From the NCBI GenBank assembly GCA_933228895.1, contig OW121858.1, positions 28,357,859-28,421,858 of the forward strand: a stretch of 64,000 bases of DNA, written 5' to 3'. The notes below the pieces were generated by a model, which was not told the origin of the DNA, searched no databases, and saw only the letters and a list, made by a program, of their open reading frames with translations. Source of the DNA: Platycnemis pennipes (lineage: Eukaryota; Arthropoda; Insecta; Odonata; Platycnemididae). This document shows positions 34,356 through 44,855 of this stretch, piece by piece. How positions within the stretch are numbered: the stretch's first letter is position 1; every line of letters starts with the position of its first letter. The translations under genes were made by a program, and so were the position numbers.

Positions 34356-35868
34356 AGTTCACAGTATTATGGAAGAACCACTTATTTATCTCTCCTGGAG
34401 TTGAAAGAATATCAGTTACACATATTTATAATGGTCATGCTTATTATTAACCTCAAAATGGTTTTTAGGGAAATGTTTTGATGGTGCAAATTATCCGTGT
34501 CAATCATTTAGTAAAGTTATTAATCACAAACGACTTAATGCCAGCCAGCAGCTGTATATATATGGCCTCCCAGTCTTCTGCCTGTAAATGGAAAGTGTGT
34601 CAGGTCATATATCAAAGGATGATAGGACATACAGCTGTGTTGTTAGGTAGGCATATGTGTAGTTTTCGAGATTTCATGTTTGCTCAAAAAGTGAGAATCT
34701 TGTTCATTCCCCTTTTTTTCAATTTTGTTCCGTTGGGGAACAGTTGGGCCAACGGTTGGGGAACGGTTGGCAAAACGGACATAAATAACGGTTGGCCAAC
34801 CATACGTAACCGTTCCCCAACGTAGGCCCAACCGGCTATCCTACATGGGTTATCAGTCCATTACTGTGCTTAACTAATATCATCCGGTAGAAATTACTCT
34901 CATGTGGTTGCGTTGGATGCGCATGCATCGGAAGTTTTCTTTTGTTAGAAATCATGCCTGTGCATGGAAATGCCTGAAATAAATGTAAACATGTTCAGAA
35001 ACTTATTGGTGTGTAGTTGAAATTTATCTTCTCAGTGTTTTTTACCCACAATAATACACATAACATACACTTTTTTTATGCATTCTTGTTTTCTAAAGAA
35101 TAATTTAGTTCCGGTACATCCACTAGGTACTTGTGTACTGAGGTTGTATCATACTGGTATGTGAAATCTTTGAAAATCAAGACTGTGGAAATGTGTATGA
35201 TAAGAAATCTGTATTTCTTTCTGTAGCATCTACGTTTTATTGTCTTTACAGATTTCCACAAATGCAGAATACTTATTTTCCAAAGTTACCTTTAAGGTAA
35301 TGAAGTTGTTGGAAAATACATTGCTGAATGAAGGATCCTTGAGGTTTCAACAAGTTACTTTACTGCAAGGAGATCTGGAATTTTAGTGGGGTATTTGGAC
35401 CTTTTCCATTTAATTTATGCTAAGTGGGTTCCATTTGTTTGTTTTGAAATACATTTCCGAGTGAATAATAGTGTTTGGAAATAAAATAATGTGATATCAA
35501 TGAACTTTATCTTTTTATTTAAAATTTTGGTGACTCATGGACACTGTCTTTAAAAATGCTGAGGATGCGCCATAGATTGTGTTGAGCTGCTTCTGTTTAA
35601 ATTTTGCATAATTCATTTGTATTGGGCTTTTGGTAAATAAAGGTAATTATTTTTATATTTTTCCTATACGTTGATGGTTTTTGGTGTAAAATCTGTAGAA
35701 GCATTAGGATTTGGCATTTTTCAAGCATATTTTGCTGTTTTTCAAATGAAATGGATAAATTGTTTTTGTGCACAGAATAGTTAGTGTACTTCCTAAGTTT
35801 CAACTACGAACTGTAATCACCAGTTTACCTGATGATGATGTGCAATAGAAACGTTGTTAGTATATTAA

Positions 35869-36662
35869 CCCTTTCGCGCCCGAGCTTCGTGGAGGGAAAT
35901 GCTTCCTCGTTACGAGTCTCTTGAAAATTTTCTTCACTCCCCTGTACGAAGCTTCTTCGCGTCCATGGAAGGCAGAGGTTCCCTCCCTAACCATTTTTGG
36001 ACCCAACTCAGCGGGTCGCCGATCCCTTTCCTCGGCTGCTGACCCAGACCCTCGAAGGATTAAAAGACTCCTTCACAGCGCGAGTCCACGGTCAACTGAC
36101 TGAAATTGCAATGTTTAATATAAACAAATATTTGTTGTTCGTATCGATTTTTTTACATTTAAAATGAATTTATAGTTTTTTTCTGAGCATGCAGAAACTT
36201 TAAACGAAGTTCTAACGTTCATATTGACGGATTTAGTGCGTTTCTAATCCAAATCGACTGTTCTCTAACTCCGTTGATATTAACGTTAGAATTTCGTTTG
36301 AAATTTCCATGCGGTAAGCAAAAAAAGATGAATTCATTTCTAACATTGGATTTTTAAAGTAAACAACAAATATTTTTTTGGAAAAAATACTGCAAATGAC
36401 AGTAGTTGACCACGTGGAGAGGATAGGAAGGGGTCGATCTGAGCGGCCGAGGAAGGGCCTGGGCTGGCGCTTAGCCGGATCTCGAGGGGCGACCACGTAC
36501 GTGGGTCTATTGTTTCCACCACGGTCACTTTCTTCCGACCTGTGCCGCATAGGAGCGGCATTCGTTGGTTAAGGTAGGAAAATTCACGCCGCACATATGA
36601 GGCATTCGTTGTTTAGGGAAGAATATCCTCGCCGCACAGGTGCGGCATTCGGCGCGAAAGGG
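35869..36662 (-). mobile_element. piggyBac-type MITE, copy 2
   Basis: The same family as 29001-29817 in reverse orientation: ends CCCTTTCGCGCC and GGCGCGAAAGGG, with perfect TTAA on both sides (35865-35868, 36663-36666). It is 794 bp and highly similar to copy 1 along its length. Its right end carries the same repeated GCCGCACAGGTGCGGC-type hairpins. Confidence 0.9.
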
Positions 36663-36909
36663 TTAAATATTCTCTATGGAAAACCAAAGTTACATTACAA
36701 AGTTATATTATGGCCAGCCTTGTTACATTTTTGCATTGATTATCCCACTACCATGAAAACTATTTTACACTTAAATCTAGTATGCTGCAAACCTACATAA
36801 ATGGTAACTAGTAGACCATAAATGTTGGACATTTGGACCTTATTTAGATCACATGAAGACATTGTTAACCAGAATAAGATGTTTACATCAGGTAAGAAGC
36901 AAGCCTTAA

Positions 36910-39621
36910 CCCGGGAGAACTCGCATGGCGGGGAAAAGACCGCACATAAATATACTTTGTTGTAATTCTGCTGAAATGAGTCTAAAGACCTGCCATGACT
37001 TTGTTTATCAGGCCCCCCCTTACCGCCTCCACGTCAAGCCAAAGTAGTTTAGTTACCCTGCGACATCCAGCGGGGCTTATTGTTTGCGCGCGGTCCTTTA
37101 GACCCTGTGCGAGTCTTCCTGTTATTTTATTTTTTATTTTACGTCTCGAATTTAACGTGATAATGGGAAATAGAGAGGAGGAAAGAATTTTAAATATGCT
37201 GGATAGTGTAGAAAAAGAAGTGCAGATCAATGAACAATTACAAAGAGAGAGAGAGACTTGGTAAGAAGACGACTTTTTCGCAACGACAGTTTTATTGATG
37301 GTGAAGTGGACTCAGAACATGATGATGACGAAAATGTTTTGGAACAGAGTGATCATAATTCCGAAACTGATCAGTCAGCTGATGAAGAGGAAGGAGAAGG
37401 TGAAAACCGGAATGGAGAAATTCTGTTCTACACGGAAAGGGACGGTGTAAGCATGTGGAGCTTTCTTCCGAAGAGAAGTGCTGTCAGAGGTCGAAGGGGA
37501 AGGAGAAATATAGTGACGCATCTGCCAGGACCTATACACCAAGCTCGGCAAGTAAAAACCCCTATACAATCATGGAAATTATTTTGTCCAGATGAATCAT
37601 TGCGTATCGTAAATTACACATATATTGTAGATAGTAAATTAGATCGTACATTACACAAATATTTGGATTAGAGAAAATAGAAACAACTTTTCTAGGGAAA
37701 GAGATGCTACAGATATCTACAGATATCAGATATATTTGATAGAACTCAAAGCTGTTCTAGGTCTTCTGTATTTGACCGGGACCCTGAAATGTAATCACAT
37801 TAACCTGAAAGGCCTGTGGGCCAGTGATGGAACAGGTGTAGAAAGGTTTAAAATGACTATGTCATTAGCACGATTCCAGTATTTACTTCCAGCACTATGC
37901 TTCGATGATATCACAGACCATCAAATAAGAAAAAGCGTAGACAAGTTGGCAGCAGTAAGGGGAGTTTATGAAGATTTTGTAGGTAGGTGTAAGGAAAATT
38001 ACTCACCTAGTGAATACATGACAATCGATGAATAATTGGAAGCTTTCCGGGGAAGATGCCAGTTCCGGCAATATATTCTAAACAAACCGGCCAAATATGG
38101 GTTGAAATTGTTCGTGCTTGCAGATGCTCACACATTTTATACTTTTAACATTGAAGCCTACACAGGCAAGCAACCGAATGGCCCCTTTGAAGTTGACAAC
38201 AGTGCTAAAAGTGTAGTTGAAAGATTGATTCAACCCATTTCAAATACTGGATGTAAAATTACAACTGATAACTGGTATACGTCTAAGCCTCTCGCAGAAT
38301 CCTCCTGCTAGTAGTTTATTTGCATATCAAGATGATAAGGTTCTTGTTTCATATATACCTAAGAAGAACAAGGTTGTGCTGCTATTGTCAACCATTCACG
38401 AGACAGGAAGTATTGATACCAGTTCAGGAGACGCATGCAAACCAGACATTTTCACGTTCTACAACCTGACCAAAGGGGGAGTAGATGTTGATGAAATGAA
38501 GGGAAACTACTCAGTTTCAAGAGTGAGCAACCGATGGAGTATGACAATTTTCTACACCCTGTTGAACACTGCAGGAATAAATGCTTTCGTCATTTTGTCT
38601 ACTAAGGTAGACATTGATCGCAGAGAGTTTTTGAAACAAATATCGTTTGAGCTATGTTAAGGCTACCTAGAAGTATGTCTAACAGTTCACAGCCTTCGAC
38701 AAAGCATCTGATTCAGACTCAAAGAACTACTAGGAAAACCCGACGATGAAAACCATCGAAGAATGAATCATGAATTTCCAGGGAGATGTGCCTTCTGTGA
38801 TAGGAAGAAAAACCAAAAATCCAAAACATCATGTGCTCAGTGCCATGCTTTCATATGTAGGGAGCACACAACCTTCACTTGTGAAAGGTGCGTAGGCTTG
38901 GCCGAAGAGGACACAAGTGAAGTAGATGAAAGTTAGTCAACTGCTCATTTATCAGTCTATTAGACCAAAGACTAGTTGTTCCTCATTTTATGCATATAAA
39001 ATGTATTTATATGGAATAATATGTCACATCTACTTTTACAACATTACATTGGGTTTCTAATTTTTAGCAAAAAAACTCTCCTGTAAGTTACTTTTCCTTA
39101 CAGTGTCGGCTCTTTTTTGCATATTGATTGGGTAATATAATACCCTCTGTGTCTACGTTTATATTATTGAGCCCAATTAGTAAATGTAATTGTTTACGAT
39201 AAAAATTTTTATGTTTGAATGTCTACAATTTTTAGCAGACAGACAACTGCTATTATTGTTCGTTCTTAATATTATTTGCTATTATTTCTTATTGAAGCAA
39301 ATTTTAAGAGCCTTTATTTGTATGCTGCACTAGATTTGTCATTTATTAATGCAAGTTTAATTTATTTAAGACAATTTATTAATGCAAGATTACCATTAAA
39401 ATTGTGATAGCAGTAACTCAAAGTGTTTTCATTTACATTTTGGTAAAACCATGTATAAATACACTAAAAATTCTAGTAAATAGGTGCGTTTCATTATGTT
39501 ACAATACAAGCAATAACTTCAGATTGTTTTTATACTATTGTCTACGCTAAATAATCCAGCCAGCGGATGTTACAATCAATAAAACATACGTGGTCGAAAA
39601 GACCGCGTGCGAGTTCCCGCG
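36910..39621 (+). mobile_element. piggyBac-family transposon, degenerate
   Basis: The left end follows TTAA (36906-36909) with CCCGGGAGAACTCGCA and then GGGGAAAAGACCGC. The right end reads inward as CGCGGGAACTCGCACGCGGT then CTTTTCGACC, so the ends pair imperfectly; the right TTAA has become TTGT. The element spans about 2.7 kb around the broken transposase at 37163-38935. Confidence 0.7.
37163..38935 (+). pseudogene. piggyBac transposase pseudogene
   Basis: Fragments in changing frames cover a whole piggyBac transposase. The acidic N-terminus is GNREEERILNMLDSVEKEV then SEHDDDENVLEQSDHNSETD. The core has AVLGLLYLTGTLK, YMTIDE (first catalytic Asp, about 38027), ITTDNWYTS (second Asp, about 38268) and KGGVDVDEM (third Asp, about 38485). 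The Cys-rich C-terminal domain follows with CAFCDRKKNQKSKTSCAQCH and CEHTT-like FICREHTTFTCERC (38790-38895). All three catalytic aspartates survive. At least three frameshifts, a stop right after TIDE (38034) and a probable deletion between SKPLAESS and the next conserved block make it non-functional. Confidence 0.9.
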
Positions 39622-40097
39622 TTGTTTCCGCTACGCGAGTTCTTTTGTTGCATACCAGTTGCAGACGTTAAAATTAGGTTTACATTAGGTATGCTGCAAC
39701 CTTTGCATAGTTACGAGTACACCATGAATGGTGGATATTTGCTCCTTATTTCGACCACATGTACAAATAATGTAAACCAAAATAAGACATCTACATCTGG
39801 AATTCAAAAAACCTCATGGTTTGCTGAATACCAGATGTTGACTATTAGGCTTACATTAAGTCTGATGCATACATAGTGCTCTTGTGGTAAATAAAAAACA
39901 TTTATATATCTAGATGTTATTACAACACTCAATTCACAATGTCATATTACTGTATATAGTAGGGGAGCAGGGAGCTGGGGATAATTATCTCTTCCAGTGA
40001 TCAGAAAATTCAGATTAAAGATAAAGAAAATACCAAGAGAATGATATTCACAATGACTGGATCTACTAAGATCCAACCAACAGTGACATTATTAACG

Positions 40098-40475
40098 CGT
40101 TATGGTAAGGACAGCCGCGAGCGGTTTTGGGCGACCGTTTCCGGCCTTTTTTCGCTCTGTCCGTGTTTATATCTCACTAAACTACGGGATAACTATTGAA
40201 GATAGAGATTTGCGGTTCTCTTTATTTGATTCAGGAGATATCATTCCACATAGCGATTAAAAAGAAAAAATTTTATTTCTCCAGGTTAGCGAGAAAATCA
40301 AGCTGAACTTTGGCTTATTAAAACTTGCTTCAAAAACAGAAATTCAAAAATCGGAAAAAATACAAAAAAAGTGACATCATTCTTCTACATGTACCTTTAA
40401 GCACATAGGTCAGAATTAGTTTCCAAAGCCGCTATCATCAAAGCCGTGGACCCCTGCACGCCGAAAATCTTAATT
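40098..40475 (+). repeat. Dispersed repeat R, copy 1
   Basis: About 380 bp matching 46572-46935 in inverted orientation: GTTTTGGGCGACCG, TCGCTCTGTCCGTGTTTATA, CTACGGGATAACTATTGAAG, TTCAAAAATCGGAAAAAAT and CGCCGAAAATCTTAAT are shared. The outer GCGTTAT edge is common to both. No coding frame; class unknown. Confidence 0.8.
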
Positions 40476-40696
40476 TTTCCAGTGGCTATTGTGGCGTACT
40501 AGGCCGTTATGAATTTTATCCTCCCCAGCGCTGACTCTGCGGCATAAGGGGGAGGGGAATTTGGTCGTCTTCTCACCGATTTCGTCATCCGCTCAAGGTT
40601 TTCTACTGCCTTGGTTCGGCAACTCTGTTTCTAGGAATTCGTGAGGATCCTTTTGGACGCGTATTCGCCTTGGAAATAAGCTCTTGTGTCTCTACA

Positions 40697-40955
40697 GGGT
40701 GTCTCGGGGTGGCCTAGTGGGTAGAGCACTGAGCTACCGACCGGAGTGTCTCGGGTTCAAGGGGCTTTCTGGACACCCCGCCTAAAATCTTCGTGATTCG
40801 ATTTTCTGCGGGTCAAAACTTCGTAGGAAATCGCAGGTTGCCCAGGGAAAGTAAGTGGTCCCTCTAACCTGAATGTGTGAATTTCACACGCCAATGGCTT
40901 AGTACGGGGTGAGCTCTACTCTCACCTATCAAAGACCAACCTTCGGGTTGAACAC
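40697..40955 (+). mobile_element. tRNA-derived SINE, family A, copy 2
   Basis: A-box head GGGGTGGCCTAGTGGGTAGA, weak B box GGGTTCAAGGGG, then the shared body CCCAGGGAAAGTAAGTGG, CCTGAATGTGTGAATTTC, GGGGTGAGCTC and CTTCGGGTTGAA. It differs from copy 1 (13601) by indels in the middle. I could not define a target duplication. Confidence 0.75.
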
Positions 40956-41601
40956 CGGTAATTAGAGGGGAATTTTGGGTACATATCTAGAATTTCGAAG
41001 GAAATTTTCTTATCTGAAAGGGAATATTTTTTAAAACTATTTTTGAAACATTTAGTGAGAATTCAGTCATGCTTTATCGAAATCCGTTTACACTCGCTTA
41101 AGAACAAGAAATTACGCATTTCTATGGTAATTTTGTCGAGTTTTCGTACTGCAACATTACAGTAGAGAGAGTAAAGTGGTTGCGTCAATACGATAAAATA
41201 TATTGGTACGGGAAATTCATTAAATTTTACCGCCCAAGACCTTTTTTTTATTTCATTGCCATCATTACTCTGGTTTTTTACAGCTTCGTCGGACGCTAGC
41301 CACCGTGTCTCAAGATTTCCTTCGATAATTTATGAAAGCACTATCATAATGTGGTATTCACTGACTCGTATTGCTTATTTATTACTTCTTAATGCGAAAT
41401 TAAAATGCAAATTAGGTTTCCTGTTACCGTCTTAGCCAACTAGCGGAAACTAAAAGGTCCTTGACTACATTTGTTCTGTATTTTTTTAGCCTCAGATGTG
41501 GGCTCAGATGTTAAAGACTTTTCAACTCCATTTTCCATGCGCATGCACTATTCTTACCTGTTAATTGGGTTAACTTCATAGGGTTGAAATGGGAATATGT
41601 T

Positions 41602-41747
41602 ACAATAGCAGAAATTCCACAGAGAAAAAATCATTCGCCTTGACCGGGATTCGAACCCGGATCCCCTAATATTCCAAAATCAGGGGATCCGGGTTCGAAT
41701 CCCGGTCAAGGCGAATGATTTTTTCTCTGTGGAATTTCTGCTATTGT
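41602..41747. repeat. Palindrome of tRNA 3' halves, 66-bp arms
   Basis: The arms 41602-41667 and 41682-41747 are exact inverted copies around a 14-bp loop (AATATTCCAAAATC). Each arm reads outward as AGGGGATCCGGGTTCGAATC CCGGTCAAGGCGAATGA then TTTTTT. That is a tRNA T arm with an intact B box, a 3' acceptor strand and a Pol III-style T run, continuing to CTCTGTGGAATTTC. There is no 5' half or anticodon, so it is not a tRNA gene. Confidence 0.95.
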
Positions 41748-42347
41748 GCATTTTCAGCGGGTAACGCCGTTAAGGTCCTCGCGGCTAGTTCGCGATCCTT
41801 CAATTTGGGAATATGTTACTCCAAATGTGGACATTGCATCACACATTTCCGCGTAACGCTAGTAAAAACACAACGCAGAAGGTACTTGAACCCGGAATAT
41901 TTTGGTTTCTTGGCCGATACGTTCTTTACCCTGCTTCAACGGCCGGTTCTTATTGATTATTACAACTTGTAATCTGCTGTAAAATTTAACGCAGCATCAT
42001 ACTGTCGGAGCGTTATTCAAAATTTATAGCTTTCGTTAAGGGGTGTGACTGATGTCTATAATTCATCCTATATTGTAGTAAGTATTCGTGTACAACGGCT
42101 AATTAAACATTGTGGAAACCCTGTAACGTCCGGAGATACGTTTTGCGGTAAAATTAAGCCTCAGGTAATAACCACTGTACTTATGTTTGAGTCGCTTTCT
42201 CAAGCTTACAGTCCCTATAGCTACTATTACCTCTTCTTGCACTTGAAGCAAGGATTAGTGGAAGATTTGAAGATGGTGAAGACCTCGGAACTGCCGTTTT
42301 CGACCTGCTCAATTTTCAGGAGGAGAACTTCTATACATTCTTTTTAT

Positions 42348-44144
42348 TAGAGATGGGTCGAATAGCATTTTTCTCGACTTCGAGTATCGAATTCGAATAT
42401 CTAATATTTTTTTTAATATTGCACTTGAATATCGAATACTACATGGGCGTTTTTCCACCAATTTTAATTACAAACGACAATTCAAATAAAAAATAACATA
42501 GTAGTAGTATTTCTGAGACCCTATTAACAAAAGTTAAAAAAAAACTAAATTATAAAATAAGCTGAACAGAATGTACTAAAATTCTGAAGTATTGAAGATT
42601 CTAAAAAGAAACAATGCACTTGACATTATATTCACACATATTTATATTTGGTCACAAATCTGTTGGAGCACAGCCATAAAAATAATTCAATCAATGTACA
42701 AATATCACCAACTCCAATAAAAATATTGCATTATTTATCCTGATTTATTAGAATGAACAATTTTTTTATTGGCACTTCACAAGTAACTTGGCACTTTACA
42801 AATAAAGTACTACTAAAACATAAATTTCTCTTTGCAAATAAGGTATGTACTAACTTCTAAAAACACAAATTTCACTCCGCAAATATGGTATGTACTAACT
42901 TCTAAAAACAGAAATTGCAACTCGCTAATTAGGGACTAATAAAAACACTAATTGCCTTTGGCAATAAGATACTTTAAAAACGAACAACATTATTTTAAGT
43001 TTGAGTTTTTGTTCAAAAAAACTAACATTTTCACTCTGTCTGGGTCCCATCTATTTCTTTTTTTTATCGCAGATTATCCCAGCTGTGCTATCATTTCGGC
43101 TATTACCCTTGTTATTCTTTCTTTCCTCTTGTTCCCTGGCTTGAACTTCCCCTTCTTATCCAATAAACTCGGCAAGGATAACTGTCTTGTAGGTTGATGA
43201 TGTTTTTTAATTTTCCCTGACGGATATGCTGCTTCACCAGCTTCACTTGCTGACGACGATGGCAAAGAGCACTGAGTAGATGACATAACTTCAGAATTGC
43301 TGTCATCATGGGTCTCAGGGTAGCCTTTGTCAATCAGCTGCATAATGTCATCTTTGTGCCTTTTCAAATGGTGTTTTAAACCTGAAGTAGTACGCGACGC
43401 ACCACGCGATATCCTCGCACTGCAAAAATTGCAACCTGCGAATTTCTCGTCCAGATCACAAATGTGAAAATGTTGCCAAACGTCGATGGTCATTCTAACT
43501 TAATAAGTTTGAGTTTAATAAGTTAACTTAATAATTTAACATAACTTAATAAGTTTACGTTAATAAGAAATTTGGTGGATTAAAAACGAACGTAAGTTTT
43601 ACGACGGCTCATATACTTCTCCTTAGTCCTTATAAAACTTTCAAACCGCGGCAAACTTGCGTCAATGGAACACCGCGACTCTTTTGTTTCTTATTATAAG
43701 CATGTATTTTACTATGTCTATCACAAACCTGAAATTAAATAAGGAAAACAAAAGTATTTCAAAAATTGAATTTATAAAATGTAAGCGTAGTCATGCAACA
43801 AGGAGTCAAAAAAAAAGGAACAACCAATCTCGCGAGCGTTTGATCATTTACTTTGTCATGTAATTTTCGTGAAGTTATTGTGGATTTATATTTTCATGCT
43901 TAACTTAAAGATGAAGTTTGGTTTGAAATATTAAGTAGTGAATTGCTACCAACCAAATCTGCTAGCCCAAATGCTTTGTAACATGTTACCCAACCGATGC
44001 CCGTGAATTATAAAAGCATAGTCGATTTGTGTAATGTTTTCGAGATGGTGAAATTATTACTTTGTGTCCTCGAATATAGAATAGTGCAAATAGCTCACTA
44101 TTAGAGGTGTTCGAGTATATGACTATTCGAATGTCCCATCTCTA
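42348..44144 (-). mobile_element. hAT element with perfect 8-bp target duplication
   Basis: Ends TAGAGATGGGTCGAATAG and (read inward) TAGAGATGGGACATTCGAAT, flanked by identical CTTTTTAT (42340-42347, 44145-44152). At 1797 bp it is shorter than an autonomous hAT and keeps only the BED-finger start of a transposase, so it is an internal-deletion derivative. The perfect duplication implies a recent insertion. Confidence 0.92.
43074..43493 (-). CDS. Truncated hAT transposase, BED finger only
   Basis: A 139-residue frame starting MTIDVWQHFHICDLDEKFAG. It holds one BED-type zinc finger: W-x-x-F, then CNFC, and HHLKRH at about residues 44-49. A Ser-rich linker and a basic stretch (LLDKKGKFKPGNKRKERI) lead to a stop after EMIAQLG. 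No RNase H-like DDE domain or hAT dimerisation motif follows, so it cannot catalyse transposition. It could still bind the element's ends, as an N-terminal fragment might. Confidence 0.7.
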   Translation of the reverse strand: MTIDVWQHFHICDLDEKFAGCNFCSARISRGASRTTSGLKHHLKRHKDDIMQLIDKGYPETHDDSNSEVMSSTQCSLPSSSASEAGEAAYPSGKIKKHHQPTRQLSLPSLLDKKGKFKPGNKRKERITRVIAEMIAQLG

Positions 44145-44185
44145 CTTTTTATGCATGATATGTAATGCATGTTTGGTGTGAACTC

Positions 44186-44240
44186 ACCCCCTGCCATACA
44201 CATTTATGGTAGCTTGCAGGGTATTATGTACATGTATATG
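44186..44240 (+). repeat. Hairpin-tailed dispersed repeat, copy 3
   Basis: CCCCCTGCCATACACATTTA TGGTAGCTTGCAGGG with a TATTATGTACATGTATATG tail; same hairpin plan as 1975-2030 and 11322-11370. Confidence 0.5.
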
Positions 44241-44639
44241 CATGCAAACAAGATTGAAAAAGCTAGTGCAACGTTACGAAAATGGCTAAGAAGCGAACAG
44301 CGAATAAGTGAGAAAGTAAAGTAGGTTTGTGGAATACGCCTTGATGAGATAATGACTCATCTGGATGAACTTTTTGTCAGTTAAGACAAAGATTTGCTTT
44401 GTTTTGAGGGAATTTATTGTTAAAAAATTGGAAAATAATATAGTTTGACCTCAAAACGTGGAACGTATGACACGTGAAAAAACCTTAATAGTGTGGCAGC
44501 GAGTTACCTGAATAGAAAACGTATTAATGACGTAAAAATAAATCCTTGCTCCTGACAAACAGGACTAAACCTGGTGTTTTCTTTGGCCTCTTATGGAGTA
44601 TTTAAGCATATTACAATGTGAATAATGACTGAGATAGAG

Positions 44640-44855
44640 ATTGTGTGGTCATGATTATTGAGTACTGGTCTTCACCATCAGGGATCGGGTTCGATTCCCG
44701 GCTGTAGCAGAAATTTTTCATTGGTTTTTCGGTCCCTATTTAGTGCTGTATAGAGAGATCTTCAAATTCTGTGCTCCGTCTGTCGGATGGAGCGCTACAC
44801 CGTGGGCTCCTTGGAGTCTTTCTTGTGGAGAAGGCTAACTCCGGGTTTTCTGCTC
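44640..44855 (+). mobile_element. SINE-like family B with tRNA-type B box
   Basis: An intact B box lies in ATCGGGTTCGATTCCCGGCT (about 44685). The body follows with GTGCTCCGTCTGTCGGATGG, CCGTGGGCTCCTTGGAGTC and AAGGCTAACTCCGGGTTTTC. The body recurs in reverse at 5935-6090 and in part at 55255-55330. The A box is degenerate. Confidence 0.5.

Larger units (their letters stand above)
33398..34849 (+). mobile_element. 1.45-kb non-autonomous element with CCCATGTAG ends
   Basis: The left end CCCATGTAGCACAGACCGCT and the right end (read inward) CCCATGTAGGATAGCCGG are inverted and flanked by TT/TT, a 2-bp target duplication. Inside the left end are about 3.5 copies of a 50-bp unit with GGGCCAACGTTGGGAAA (33415-33590). 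The right end has related GGGGAACGGTTGG units. No transposase is visible. The end pattern and the 2-bp duplication match the 7-kb transposon at 47251, so it is probably mobilised by a related enzyme. Confidence 0.8.

Noticed and set aside
35828..35862. CTGATGATGATG...GAAACGTTG resembling a hammerhead ribozyme core
   Set aside because: CUGAUGA and GAAAC are present, but the intervening bases do not form a convincing stem II and flanking stems I and III were not seen.
41640..41735. tRNA gene at the B-box-bearing palindrome
   Set aside because: Only the 3' half is present in each arm; no A box, D arm or anticodon.
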